A stretch of 64,000 nucleotides of DNA from Cellulomonas sp. (GTDB lineage Bacteria > Actinomycetota > Actinomycetes > Actinomycetales > Cellulomonadaceae): the NCBI RefSeq assembly GCF_017744555.1, contig NZ_JAGIBD010000014.1:20956-84955 (forward strand), in the 5' to 3' direction. Shown in pieces: positions 51,938 through 60,521 of this stretch (positions within the stretch are counted from its first letter, which is position 1; each line of letters begins with the position of its first letter). Both the position numbers and the translations under genes were made by a program. The notes under the pieces were generated by a model. That model was not told where the DNA came from and searched no databases. It worked only from the letters and a program-made list of their open reading frames with translations.

Positions 51938-53026
51938 TCAGGACCCGTCGTCGTCGTGGTGCTGGTTGCCGCCGCGCGCCTGTCGCAGGGCGCGGCCCCG
52001 TCGTACGTCCTCCTCCTGCTTGGCCTGCTTCTTCTCGCTCGCCCGGGTGTCCCGCGGCGGCAGCTGGATCGTCTCCTCGGCAGCGATGCCGCCCTGCAGC
52101 TGGCGTCCACGTTCGAGCTCCGCGTCGAGCTCGGCGCCGAACAGCAGCGCCAGGTTGGTGATCCACAGCCACAGCAGGAAGACGATGACCCCGGCCAGCG
52201 AGCCGTACGTCTTGTCGTAGCTGGAGAAGTTCGCGACGTAGAAGCCGAACGCGACGGACGCGAGCACCCACACCACGAGCGCGAGCAGCGCGCCGACGCT
52301 CACCCACCGGAACTTCGGCTGCCGCACGTTCGGGGTCGCGTGATAGAGGATCGCGATGGCGACCACGACGAGCGCGACGATGATCGGCCACTTCACGACG
52401 TTCCACACGGTGACCGTGACGTCGCTCAGGCCGACCGACGCGCCGACCGACCGGGCGACGCCGCCCGACAGCACGACGGCGACCACGATCACGACCGCGA
52501 TGAGGACCAGCGCGAGCGTGATCCCGAGCAGCCACGGCCGCAGCTTCCAGATCGGCCGGCCCTCGTCGATCTCGTACACCCGGTTCATGCCCCGGCTGAA
52601 CGCCGCGACGTAGCCGGACGCCGACCACAGGGCCACGACGAGCCCGACGACGAGCGCGAACCCGGCTGCGGGCGCCTTCGTCAGGTTGTCGAGGATCGGC
52701 TCGATCGTGTCCCCGGCGGTCGACGGACCGACGTCCTCCACCACGTTCAGGACGCCCTTGATCATCGACTGCGGGTCGCCCACGATGCCGAGCACCGAGA
52801 CGACCGCCAGCAGCGCCGGTGCGACGGCCATGACCGCGTAGTAGGTCAGCGCCGCCGCGAGGTCCGTGCACTGGTCCTTGCCGAACTCCCGCAGCGTCTT
52901 GCGTCCCACGTACGACCACGAGCGCTTCGTGATGTCGTCGGGTGAGTCGGGCTTGCGCGGGTCCTCGGGCGGCGGCGCGGCGTCCTTGGCGGTGCTGCGC
53001 GTGGCGGCGGTGTCCTGCTCGCTCAT
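51938..53026 (-). CDS. YihY/BrkB-type inner membrane protein
   Basis: The 362-residue protein has six helices with the family motif QCTDLAAALTYYAVMAVAPALLAV near the start (A-L-T-Y-Y), a WSASGYVAAFSRGMNRVYEI turn and KLRPWLLGITLALVLI. The C-terminal tail (about 60 residues) is Gln/Lys/Arg-rich and ends with a histidine-aspartate run. The family, once called RNase BN, has no proven transport or catalytic role. GGGAGA precedes the ATG at 53026. It lies on the same strand 23 bases upstream of the manganese catalase and probably shares its transcript. Confidence 0.92.
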   Translation of the reverse strand: MSEQDTAATRSTAKDAAPPPEDPRKPDSPDDITKRSWSYVGRKTLREFGKDQCTDLAAALTYYAVMAVAPALLAVVSVLGIVGDPQSMIKGVLNVVEDVGPSTAGDTIEPILDNLTKAPAAGFALVVGLVVALWSASGYVAAFSRGMNRVYEIDEGRPIWKLRPWLLGITLALVLIAVVIVVAVVLSGGVARSVGASVGLSDVTVTVWNVVKWPIIVALVVVAIAILYHATPNVRQPKFRWVSVGALLALVVWVLASVAFGFYVANFSSYDKTYGSLAGVIVFLLWLWITNLALLFGAELDAELERGRQLQGGIAAEETIQLPPRDTRASEKKQAKQEEDVRRGRALRQARGGNQHHDDDGS

Positions 53027-53107
53027 CGGGTCTCCCACGGGTGGTCGGGTGCGCGGGGCCGGGGCACGCGGCGAGGTGGGGCGGGGCACCTCGCCGCGTG
53101 CGGGCCG

Positions 53108-53788
53108 CTAGTAGCCGCCGGTGCCGGTGGTGGGGCTGGTGCCGGTGGTGGGGCTGGTCCCGGTGGTGGTGCCGGTGCTCGTGCTGGGCGGACCCTCGGC
53201 GTGCGCTCCGCGCACGGCGTCCGTGGCGTCGGTCGCCTGCGAGCGCAGGTCCGCGGCCGCCTCTCGCCCGTCGTCCTTGAGCGTCGCGCCCGCCTCCGTC
53301 GCCCGGTCCTTGACCGCCGCGACGGCGTCCTGCGCAGGCTCCTTCAGGCTGCCGGCGAGGTCCTGCGCGGCGTCCTTCGCCTGCTGCACGACGGGCGCCG
53401 CCTGCTCCTTCGCCGACTGCGCGAGCCGCTGCTCAGGGCGGCTGCTCGGCAGCAGCGACGACACCAGCCACCCGGCGCCGAACGCGATCAGCCCGGCGGC
53501 CAGCGGGTTGCCGCGGGTCTTCTCGGTGGCCGCGTGCGGCAGGTTCGACGCGGCGTCGCCGACCGACGACGCGACGCCCGAGGCGGCCTCGCCCGCGGCG
53601 TCCTTCGCGTCCGACGCGCTGCCCATGACGCGGTCCTTGACCCCGCCGACCGCCGAGCGGACCTTGTCGGCCTGCCGGTGCGCGACCTGGCTCGGGCTGA
53701 CCTTGTCCGTCAGGGCGTCCACGTCCGAGCTCAGCTCGGCGCGCGTGCGCTCGATGTCCTCGCGGATCTGCTCCGGTTCGGTGCTCAT
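53108..53788 (-). CDS. DUF3618-type membrane protein
   Basis: The 226-residue product begins EQIREDIERTRAELSSDVDALTDKVSP, the DUF3618 helical signature, then a coiled, Ala-rich region with VKDRVMGSASDAKDAAG, one membrane segment (about residues 95-112, PLAAGLIAFGAGWLVSSLLP), another LEA-like helical stretch (AKEQAAPVVQQAKDAAQD, KEPAQDAVAAVKDRA) and a C-terminal TTGTSPTTGTSPTTGTGGY repeat tail. Such proteins are upregulated in stress in actinobacteria and sit with holin-like proteins. The next gene upstream overlaps its start by four bases. Confidence 0.85.
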   Translation of the reverse strand: MSTEPEQIREDIERTRAELSSDVDALTDKVSPSQVAHRQADKVRSAVGGVKDRVMGSASDAKDAAGEAASGVASSVGDAASNLPHAATEKTRGNPLAAGLIAFGAGWLVSSLLPSSRPEQRLAQSAKEQAAPVVQQAKDAAQDLAGSLKEPAQDAVAAVKDRATEAGATLKDDGREAAADLRSQATDATDAVRGAHAEGPPSTSTGTTTGTSPTTGTSPTTGTGGY

Positions 53789-54195
53789 GCGTTCTTCTCC
53801 TCGTGGCCCTGCAGTGCGTGGGGGATCTTCTTGACGGTGTCCGTGGTCTGGGGCATGCCCTCGACCCGGCGGGACTCGGCGCGTCCGCGCATCGCCAGCA
53901 CGGCGGCGACGATCGCCCAGACGACGGCGACGATCACCGCGGACCAGGCCAGCGAGTCCAGCGCGTCGCCGAGCGCCCACCACACGGCGACCGAGACGAA
54001 CACGAGGACCATGTGGCCCGCGACGGCAGCCCCGGCGAACATCGACCCGCTCTTCGCCGCGTGGCGGACGGACTCGCGGGCCTCGGCCTTCGCGAGCTCG
54101 ACCTCCTGGCGCAGGAGGGTCGACAGGTCCTTGGTCACCTCGCTCAGCAGCTCGCCGACCGACTGCTGCGAGGGCGCGCCCAGGGGCTCGGTCAC
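53785..54195 (-). CDS. Phage holin family / DUF1469-type membrane protein
   Basis: The 136-residue product has an amphipathic N-terminal helix (SVGELLSEVTKDLSTLLRQEVELAKAE split as two turns) and two membrane helices (about residues 50-74 and 80-102), as in YqjE/DUF1469 proteins. GTG 54195 is chosen because GGGAG lies six bases upstream and it forms a GTGA overlap with the gene before it. Three consecutive genes (54192-53108) are thus coupled. Confidence 0.85.
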   Translation of the reverse strand: MTEPLGAPSQQSVGELLSEVTKDLSTLLRQEVELAKAEARESVRHAAKSGSMFAGAAVAGHMVLVFVSVAVWWALGDALDSLAWSAVIVAVVWAIVAAVLAMRGRAESRRVEGMPQTTDTVKKIPHALQGHEEKNA

Positions 54196-54878
54196 GGCTG
54201 CTCCCATCCCGTCGTGCCGGTGGCCGCCGGAGCGGGCGGGACCGTCGACCCGTACGTGAGGGGCTCGTCCACGACCGTGGGCGGGTAGCTCGGCGGCGGC
54301 GGGGCGGCCGCCGTCACGGCCGCGGGGGCCGTCGTCGGTGTCGTGCGTGCGCTCGGGGTCGACGGCGCGTCCTTCAGGCCACGCGTGAGCCGGCCCGCGA
54401 CGATCCCGGCACCGGCCGCGAGCAGCAGGAACGTGCCCGGACGGCGGCGCGCGAACCGGCGGACCTCGTCGAGCACCTCCTCCGGGCTGTGCTCGTCGAG
54501 CCAACGCCCGACCTGGCCGACGGCGTCGCCGACGCCGCGCACCAGGTCGGTGGCGAGGTTCTGCTCCGCGGGGGCGGACGCCATCTGCGAGAGCTGCCCG
54601 GAGACGGTCGACAGGCCGCTCGCGAGCCGGGTCTGCTGCGTGCCGGCCTGGCCGGAGACCTCCGACCGCGTGCGCGACCACAGGTCGTCGAGCTGGCGCC
54701 GGGCCTCGCCGGCGACCGCGGCCGCCTCCTGCTTCGCCTCACCGAGCAGGTGCCCGCCCGCGTCGGCGGCCTTGTCCTTGAGGATGCTCGCCTGCTCCTT
54801 GGCCGTCTCCGTGGTTCCGGTGCTGGTGCCGGCGCCGTAGCCGTAGCCGGTGGTACCGCTGGTGTAGTCGTCGGTCAT
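54192..54878 (-). CDS. Ala/Gln-rich coiled protein with one membrane segment, unknown function
   Basis: The 228-residue product has a Gly/Thr/Tyr-rich head (YTSGTTGYGYGAGTS), then LEA- or apolipoprotein-like helices (EQASILKDKAADAGGHLL, EARRQLDDLWSRTRSEV), SPEEVLDEVRRFARRRPGTF, and one membrane helix (about residues 153-170) followed by a Pro/Ala/Thr-rich tail. It heads the three-gene coupled unit with the holin-like and DUF3618 proteins and is probably an envelope stress protein. The start has only a GAGG, spaced a little far. Confidence 0.8.
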   Translation of the reverse strand: MTDDYTSGTTGYGYGAGTSTGTTETAKEQASILKDKAADAGGHLLGEAKQEAAAVAGEARRQLDDLWSRTRSEVSGQAGTQQTRLASGLSTVSGQLSQMASAPAEQNLATDLVRGVGDAVGQVGRWLDEHSPEEVLDEVRRFARRRPGTFLLLAAGAGIVAGRLTRGLKDAPSTPSARTTPTTAPAAVTAAAPPPPSYPPTVVDEPLTYGSTVPPAPAATGTTGWEQP

Positions 54879-55038
54879 GACATGGCCTCGTCTCAGTCGT
54901 GGGGGGGTCCCCGCCCGGCCGCGGGCGCGGGGCACCCACAGGTCAGGGGGATCGACGTGGTCGCGGACCTTCTTGCCGCGCTGCCACCGGGGGCTCTGGA
55001 ACCCGCTCGGGAGGCCCCGTCCGGAGTGCGCGCAGGCT

Positions 55039-55299
55039 TCACGTCACGTCCGCCGGGCGCCCGGGGACACGTCTGTCCCCGGGGGGTGTGGTCCGCCGGT
55101 CGGGGCTGCCGACCGGCGGAACCTCGACGCTAGGCGCGGTTCTTGCGACCCGCCACCGCAGCGCGGTGCCCCCGTGGCGACCCTCGCGCCTGCCCCGTGC
55201 GGCGAGGTCGCCGACGTCCCGCGCGCGGTGGGCGGCCAGGAGCTCGTGGCAGCGATGTGCTCGCCGCGAGTCCTCGCTCACCACCTGCTCGGACAACAT
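55039..55299 (-). CDS. Possible small basic protein (86 aa)
   Basis: From ATG 55299 the frame encodes LSEQVVSEDSRRAHRCHELL followed by an Arg/Gly-rich stretch. Small Arg-rich proteins with this helical start are common in actinobacteria, but no database check is possible here, and the last 35 residues have a shadow-frame look. The 54879-55467 gap contains no better frame. Confidence 0.35.
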   Translation of the reverse strand: MLSEQVVSEDSRRAHRCHELLAAHRARDVGDLAARGRREGRHGGTALRWRVARTAPSVEVPPVGSPDRRTTPPGDRRVPGRPADVT

Positions 55300-55429
55300 G
55301 GCGATCTCGTCCTTGCCGGCGTTGCGGGGTCCCGGTGCGTTGCGGGCGTCCCGGTGCGTCGAGGCTCGCTGGCTCGCATCCGTCACCGACACGTCACCCG
55401 CGCGACGCGCACCGGACACCACGGCTCCC

Positions 55430-55435
55430 TAGCGT
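55430..55435 (+). promoter_or_regulatory. -10 box before the second histidine phosphatase gene
   Basis: TAGCGT lies 32 bases before the ATG at 55468, giving a leader of about 26 bases. No clear -35 is seen. Confidence 0.4.
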
Positions 55436-55467
55436 CGGCCGCACCGACGACAGAGAGCAGGGCGACG

Positions 55468-56124
55468 ATGACCCTCACGATGACGCTCGTCCGACACGGG
55501 CGCACCCACTTCAACGCTCGCCGCGTGCTGCAGGGCCGCTGCGACTCGCCCCTGACCCGCGACGGCCGCGCCGGGGTGCGTCGGACCGCGCAGCACCTCG
55601 CCACGACACCGTTCACGGCCGCGTGGTCGTCGCCGTCCGGCCGGGCGGTCGCCACCGCCGTCGAGCTGCTGCGGTTCCACGACGACGTGCCGCTGCGCAC
55701 CGACCGCGGCCTGCTCGAGTACGCGTTCGGCGACTACGAGCAGAAGCCCGAGAGCGTGCTCGACGAGGCCATCGCCTGGCCGGAGCTCGTCACGGAGGTG
55801 CTCGCGGGCCGTCACCCGGGGCTGCCCGGCGGCGAGCACGCCGCCGAGTTCATGGGGCGGACGCGCGCCGTGTTCGCGCGGATCGCCGCGCAGCACGACG
55901 AGGGCCACGTGCTCGTCGTCGGGCATGGTCTGGCCCTCGGCGCGTACCTCGCGACGATCGACGCGAGCGGCCTCGTCCCGCTGCCCAACGCGTCCGTCTC
56001 GACCGTCCACATCGAGCCCGACGGCACGGCGCGGATCAGCAGCATCGGCGTCGACGTGGCGCAGCAGGGGCACGTCGCGGCCCGTCCGATGCGCGCGCCG
56101 ACGAGGGTGGCGTCCGTCGCGTGA
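55468..56124 (+). CDS. Histidine phosphatase family protein, second copy
   Basis: The 218-residue product has MTLVRHGRTHFNARRVLQGRCDSPL in two runs (RHG at about residues 9-11), the Arg of SSPSGRAVAT, the acid in LLEYAFGDYEQKP and the second His in LVVGHGLALGAYL, as in cobC-like phosphatases. The substrate is unknown. It differs from the first histidine phosphatase at 4459 in its active-site flank (DYEQKP in place of GIWEG). It is a stand-alone gene with its own -10 box. Confidence 0.9.
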   Translation: MTLTMTLVRHGRTHFNARRVLQGRCDSPLTRDGRAGVRRTAQHLATTPFTAAWSSPSGRAVATAVELLRFHDDVPLRTDRGLLEYAFGDYEQKPESVLDEAIAWPELVTEVLAGRHPGLPGGEHAAEFMGRTRAVFARIAAQHDEGHVLVVGHGLALGAYLATIDASGLVPLPNASVSTVHIEPDGTARISSIGVDVAQQGHVAARPMRAPTRVASVA

Positions 56125-56216
56125 CCACGCCCCGTACCCGCCGCACCTGACCGGGCCGCGCGCCCGTCGACGGGCCCCGGATGCCGACCGGGCGGAACGC
56201 GGTGATCCTGAGCCGC

Positions 56217-57041
56217 ATGCAGACAGCCACGGCCGCCACGACCGCGCGCCCTGAGACGTCCGACCGGGCCCGCCAGGTCCTCGTGCTCGTCGGGGCGGTC
56301 CTGGCGATCGGGGGAGCGGCGTTCGGTTCGGGAGCGTTCGGCGGGCAGCAGGTCGCGGACGCCGCCGGTGGCGCGCTGTCGGCGGACGCGACGCCGATCG
56401 CCCCCGCGACGCCGGCGTTCTCGATCTGGTCGCTGATCTACCTCGGGCTGGCCGTGGTCGCGGTGGCGCAGGCGCTGCCCGGCCAGGCGACGAGCCCCCG
56501 GTTCCGTGCGACGGCGTGGTGGGTCCTCGCGTCGATGCTGCTCAACGCCGCGTGGATCGGCGTCGTGCAGGCGGGCTGGCTGGCGGCGAGCCTGCTCGTC
56601 ATCCTCGTGCTGCTGGCGGTGCTCGCCCGGCTGTTCGTCGTGCTCGTGCGGATGCCGCCGCGCGGCGTGGCCGACGTGGTGACCGACGTGACCGTGGGGC
56701 TGTACCTCGGCTGGGTGAGCGTCGCGACGCTCGCGAACGTCACGGCGTACCTCACGGACGCCGGCGTCGGCGCCCGCGGTCCGGCGGTGACCGGCTGGTC
56801 GGTGGTCGTGCTGGCCGCGGCCGCCGCGCTCGCGGTCGGCTACGCGATGCACGGCCGCGGTCGTGCGTCCGTCGTGCTGCCGGTCGGTGCCGCGATGGCG
56901 TGGGGGCTCGCGTGGATCGGCGTGGGCCGGCAGTCGCCGCCGTTCGAGGACGGGGTGGTCGCCCTCGCCGCGTTCGCGGCGGCCGTCGTGGCGCTCGGGT
57001 CGGCGGTCGTCGCGTCCGTCGTCAGGCGGCGGCACACCTGA
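56217..57041 (+). CDS. TspO/MBR-like tryptophan-rich sensory protein
   Basis: The 274-residue membrane protein has seven to eight predicted helices, longer than the five-helix classic TspO. TPAFSIWSLIYLGLAVVAVAQ and WWVLASMLLNAAWIGVVQAGW contain the W-x-x-x and N-x-x-W features of the family, and VTDVTVGLYLGWVSVATLANVT follows. Members bind porphyrins or other hydrophobic ligands. ATG 56217 is preferred to ATG 56181 because a GATCCT seven bases upstream suggests a leaderless start. It converges with the metal exporter after a nine-base gap. Confidence 0.75.
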   Translation: MQTATAATTARPETSDRARQVLVLVGAVLAIGGAAFGSGAFGGQQVADAAGGALSADATPIAPATPAFSIWSLIYLGLAVVAVAQALPGQATSPRFRATAWWVLASMLLNAAWIGVVQAGWLAASLLVILVLLAVLARLFVVLVRMPPRGVADVVTDVTVGLYLGWVSVATLANVTAYLTDAGVGARGPAVTGWSVVVLAAAAALAVGYAMHGRGRASVVLPVGAAMAWGLAWIGVGRQSPPFEDGVVALAAFAAAVVALGSAVVASVVRRRHT

Positions 57042-57050
57042 CCGACCCGG

Positions 57051-57977
57051 TCACGCGTGGCCGGTGTGCTCGTGCTCGGGGTGCGTCGCCGGCTCGATCT
57101 GGAACGTCGAGTGCTCGACGGAGACGGCGAAGTGGGTCGCGACGCACTCCTGCAGCTGGTCGAGGATCCGTCCGGCGTGCCCGTCGCTGAAGCACTCGTC
57201 CTCGACGACCACGTGCGCGCTCAGCACCGGCAGCCCGGCCGCGATGAGGGACGCGTGCACGTCGTGGACGTCGCGCACGTGATCCACCTCGAGCAGGTGC
57301 GCACGGACGTCGTCGAGGTCGAGGCCGCGTGGCGTCGACTCGAGCAGCACGGTCGTCGTCTCCCACAGCAGCCTGCCGGCGCGCGGCAGGATCAGGACGC
57401 CGATGAGCAGGCCCGCGACGGCGTCGGCCTGCATCCACCCGGTCGTCGCGATGACGACCGCGGCGACGATCACCGCGACGGAGCCGAGCGCGTCGTTGAG
57501 CACCTCGAGGAACGCAGCGCGCAGGTTGAGGTTCGCGGACCGGCGTGGCGCGAGCACGAGCAGCGACGCGACGTTGCCCACCAGGCCGACCACGCCGAAC
57601 ACGAGGAGCTGCGTCGAGGCGATCTCGGGCGGAGAGAACAGCCGCGCGACACCCTCGACGAGCACGTAGACACCGACCGCGAGCAGCACCGCCGACTGCG
57701 CGAGCGCGGCGAGCACCTCGGCCCTCCGGTAGCCCCAGGTGCGGCTCGACGTGGCCGGACGCAGCGACACGTGGGCGGCGAACAGCGCGAGCGCGAGCCC
57801 GGCCGCGTCGGTGAGCATGTGCGCGGCGTCGACGAGCAGCGCCAGGGAACCCGTGACGAGCGCGCCGACGACCTCGGCCAGCAGGATCGTCGTGGTGATC
57901 GCGAACGCCGCGGCCAGCCGGCCGCGGTGGTCGTCAGGGCCGCCGGGCAGGTGGGCGTGGTCGTGGCTCGTCGACAT
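57051..57977 (-). CDS. Cation diffusion facilitator (CDF) metal exporter
   Basis: The 308-residue product has a His-rich head (MSTSHDHAHLPGGPDDH), six membrane helices with the metal-site motifs LLVDAAHMLTDAAG (HxxxD) in helix 2 and LEVLNDALGSVAVIVAAVV (NDxxGS) in helix 5, and a C-terminal ferredoxin-like cytoplasmic domain with VDHVRDVHDVHA. It exports divalent metal such as Zn2+, Co2+ or Cd2+ by proton exchange. It is of the CzcD/ZitB branch. No metal-responsive regulator is adjacent. Confidence 0.93.
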   Translation of the reverse strand: MSTSHDHAHLPGGPDDHRGRLAAAFAITTTILLAEVVGALVTGSLALLVDAAHMLTDAAGLALALFAAHVSLRPATSSRTWGYRRAEVLAALAQSAVLLAVGVYVLVEGVARLFSPPEIASTQLLVFGVVGLVGNVASLLVLAPRRSANLNLRAAFLEVLNDALGSVAVIVAAVVIATTGWMQADAVAGLLIGVLILPRAGRLLWETTTVLLESTPRGLDLDDVRAHLLEVDHVRDVHDVHASLIAAGLPVLSAHVVVEDECFSDGHAGRILDQLQECVATHFAVSVEHSTFQIEPATHPEHEHTGHA

Positions 57978-58124
57978 CACGCTGTCATTGTCCCGTTCCT
58001 GCGCCCACTGCTCCGCGTCGGCGGCACGAGATGCCCGGACGGAGGCACGTGCATACCATTCCGGGGATCGTGACGAGGTCCGCGTCGAGCAAGGGGGCGG
58101 CAGTCACCCCACGACGGAGGGCCG

Positions 58125-58748
58125 ATGGACCCGACTGTCACGGCTGCGCGCTTCCACCACCCCGTCGCGGGTGGCCGGTCGTGGTGGTCCGATGAGCTGT
58201 ACACGATCCTCGGCATGTCGCCCGGCGACGTCCCGCCGCGGCTCGACGTCCTGCTGAGGCACGTGCGTGCCGACGAGCGGGCCTCGCTCGAGCAGGCCGT
58301 CGACGCGTGTGCGTCGCGCGGGCGGTCGTTCGCCCAGGTGCACACCGTCACGCAGCTGCGCGGGACGCCCCGCACGGTGACGATCGCTGCTGTCGGCTTC
58401 CCCGCGCACCACGGCACGCACGAGGTCGACGGCGTCGTCGTCGACGTGTCCGGCGAGGTCGCGGAACGCGCGGCGCAGCAGGCCAACATCGAGCTCGTCG
58501 AGCTGCTCGCCCGCCGCGGCGCCGTGGAGCAGTCCGTGGGTGTGCTCGGTCTCGTCTACGGGGTCGACCGGACGACCGCGCTCGAGCGCCTGCGCCGGGC
58601 CGCGCGGCAGCGACAGGTCGATGTCGCCGGTGCGGCCGAGGCCGTGGTGAGCGCCGCGCAGGCGGTCGGCGGCGACCTCGGCAGCGACCAGGCGTTCTTC
58701 GAGCGTGCCGTCTCGGCGGCCGTGGAGCGACCGTCGCCCGACGCGTGA
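58125..58748 (+). CDS. PAS-ANTAR protein (RNA-binding antiterminator type)
   Basis: The 207-residue product has a PAS-like N-terminal domain (about residues 20-115, WWSDELYTILGMSPGDVPP) and a C-terminal ANTAR-like three-helix domain (about 130-185, RRGAVEQSVGVLGLVYGVDR and ALERLRRAARQRQVDV). ANTAR domains bind paired RNA hairpins and stop termination. GGAGGG precedes the ATG. The usual A-K-G-x-L core is V-G-V-L here, a little degenerate. It is convergent with the PAS-ANTAR-STAS gene, so it may share ancestry with it. Confidence 0.8.
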   Translation: MDPTVTAARFHHPVAGGRSWWSDELYTILGMSPGDVPPRLDVLLRHVRADERASLEQAVDACASRGRSFAQVHTVTQLRGTPRTVTIAAVGFPAHHGTHEVDGVVVDVSGEVAERAAQQANIELVELLARRGAVEQSVGVLGLVYGVDRTTALERLRRAARQRQVDVAGAAEAVVSAAQAVGGDLGSDQAFFERAVSAAVERPSPDA

Positions 58749-58788
58749 GGCACCGTCGCCCGACGCATCGTCGCCCGACGCGTGAGGC
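58731..58788 (+). repeat. Triplicated end of the PAS-ANTAR gene
   Basis: CCGTCGCCCGACGC occurs at 58731 and 58753, with CGTCGCCCGACGC at 58769. The first encodes the PSPDA end with its stop; the following copies lie after the stop. Offsets of 22 and 16 bases are not multiples of three. Confidence 0.6.
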
Positions 58789-58803
58789 GCTGCCGTCGGG
58801 CCG

Positions 58804-59802
58804 TCACCACGCCCGGCGGGGGACCGGCGCGGAGCGTCGCCGTCGCGCCGGACCCTTGCGAGTCGGGATGCCGCGCGTCGCCACGGGCGGGAGCAGCCGC
58901 GTCCAGCCGTGCGGGTCGCCCGCGGGCAGGTCCACGCGCACCCGCACGCCGTTCCGTATCGCGTGCCGGACGATCGCACCGAGCGTGCGGACTGCCGTGG
59001 GACCGAGGTGCGTGGTGCGTTCGAGATCCACCACGAGCCCGCCGCGCTCACTGGCGACGGTCCACGCGCGGTTCGAGGCGTCGAACAGGTCCTTGGCGCA
59101 GCGCAGGTCGGCGTCGCCGATCACCGTCACGACGGGGTCGACCCCGTCGTGCACCGTCGTGAGGACCCGCCCCGACCGTGTGCTCGACGGCGCGGTGGCG
59201 GGGTTCGACGCCCCGAGCGCCGCCTCGAACGCCTCGCGGCCGGACACCGACATCGGGCGCACCCCGCGGAGATCCTCCACGACGTGCTGGGCGATGGTGG
59301 AGAGCTTCACGTTGAGGCGCATCGAGCTCCAGCGCAGGAGGTCGAACGCGCCCGCGTCGTCGAGCCCGTAGACCAGCATGAGGGCGCCCTTCGCCTGGTC
59401 GATGACCGCGTGGGACGCGAGAGCGGTGCCGAGCGAGAGCGACGCCGTGCATCGAGCCGCCGCGCTCACCCCCGTCTGGAGGTCGAGCACCGTCCCCCGC
59501 ACCTCGTGCGCCGACGTCCGCGCCCACTCCGACCCGCCCGTGATCGTGAGCGTCCGGGCGCGGCCCTCGGCGTCGACGACGCGGTGGGTGAGCGCGAACA
59601 CCTTGCCCTCGAGCACGCACCGAACGAGCGCTTCGCGGAGCGCCTCGCCGTCGCGCGCGTCGAGACGGGACGCGAGCTCGTCGAGCCGCGCGTCGTGCGG
59701 CAGGTCGGGGTAGACGTCGCGGACGCCCTCCGACCACCACCACGAGTCGATGTCGTAGCGGTACACGTAGTGGCCGACGACCTCAGCGGCGTGGACCGGC
59801 AT
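58804..59802 (-). CDS. PAS-ANTAR-STAS domain protein
   Basis: The 332-residue product has a PAS-like domain (about residues 8-115; YVYRYDIDSWWWSEGVRDVYPD), an ANTAR domain (about 135-185; ASHAVIDQAKGALMLVYGLDD, LRWSSMRLNVKL) and a C-terminal STAS-like domain (about 215-305; VTVIGDADLRCAKDL, LGPTAVRTLGAIV), as in anti-sigma-factor antagonists. It unites RNA antitermination with partner-switching. AGGAGG precedes the ATG at 59802. It sits beside an RsbW-like kinase on the same strand, its probable partner. Confidence 0.85.
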   Translation of the reverse strand: MPVHAAEVVGHYVYRYDIDSWWWSEGVRDVYPDLPHDARLDELASRLDARDGEALREALVRCVLEGKVFALTHRVVDAEGRARTLTITGGSEWARTSAHEVRGTVLDLQTGVSAAARCTASLSLGTALASHAVIDQAKGALMLVYGLDDAGAFDLLRWSSMRLNVKLSTIAQHVVEDLRGVRPMSVSGREAFEAALGASNPATAPSSTRSGRVLTTVHDGVDPVVTVIGDADLRCAKDLFDASNRAWTVASERGGLVVDLERTTHLGPTAVRTLGAIVRHAIRNGVRVRVDLPAGDPHGWTRLLPPVATRGIPTRKGPARRRRSAPVPRRAW

Positions 59803-59946
59803 GCGTCCTCCTGGCGGGGGAGCTCGTCCGGCGGCGGGTGACGGGCAGAGGCTCAACCCTGGCGCCTGCGCGGTGAACGTCGCTCGACCTTATGCCGGTC
59901 GTGAGGTCTCGCACGCCGAGCGCGACCACGACACCCGGACGGGTGG

Positions 59947-60336
59947 TCACCACCGGACGGTGAACCAGACGACCTTCCCGGTGCGCTCGGGACGCCACCC
60001 CCAGTCTGCGGTCACGACGTCGAGGATGTGCAGCCCGTGCCCGCCGGGCAGCCCCTGGCGTCCCGACCGTCGCTGCGGTGCGTCGCCCGCGCCGTCGTGG
60101 ACCTCGAACGTGACCTCGCGGTCGCGGTGGACGGTGCGGACGTTGATGCTCGGCCCGCCCGCGGCATGGCGCACGGCGTTGGTGAACACCTCGCTCATGG
60201 CCAGCTGGACCGTGTCGACGGCACGCTTGGGCGCTCCCGCGTCCCGGGCGCGTTCCATCGACCAGGCGCGGGCGCGGGCCAGCGAGCTCACGGACGCCGC
60301 GAACGAGCGTTCGTTACCGTCGCCCGTCGAGTGCAC
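59947..60336 (-). CDS. RsbW-like anti-sigma-factor serine kinase (HATPase_c)
   Basis: The 129-residue product is a bare GHKL ATPase domain: LAMSEVFTNAVRHAAGGPS is the N box, DGAGDAPQ the G1 box and GHGLHILDVVTADWGW the G2 region. It phosphorylates a STAS-domain antagonist or holds a sigma factor. The candidate substrate is the STAS domain encoded 145 bases downstream. GTG 60336 is supported by TACGGT exactly six bases upstream, so the mRNA is leaderless; a longer frame is discounted. Confidence 0.87.
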   Translation of the reverse strand: MHSTGDGNERSFAASVSSLARARAWSMERARDAGAPKRAVDTVQLAMSEVFTNAVRHAAGGPSINVRTVHRDREVTFEVHDGAGDAPQRRSGRQGLPGGHGLHILDVVTADWGWRPERTGKVVWFTVRW

Positions 60337-60342
60337 CCGGTG

Positions 60343-60348
60343 ACCGTA
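60343..60348 (-). promoter_or_regulatory. -10 box of leaderless RsbW-like promoter
   Basis: On the minus strand TACGGT-CACCGG-GTG gives the six-base gap seen at seven other genes in the window. Confidence 0.55.
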
Positions 60349-60521
60349 CCGGTCCGGGGGCCGTCGCGCGCCACGACACCGGGTGGAACGTCCGGGCGTT
60401 CGTGCTGCTCGGCGGGGGTCGGCGTCCGCCCGGCGCACCGGGGGCTCTTGACAGGGTCCTATGCTTGCCGCGGTCGCCCACCGGCGATGCACGGCACGGT
60501 CCGGTCGGGGTGGAGGTGCGC

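Noticed and set aside
60448..60465. TTGACA followed by TATGCT as a promoter of the SpoIIE phosphatase gene
   Set aside because: The two boxes are only six bases apart, so they cannot act together; at the normal 17-base distance there is CGGTCG.
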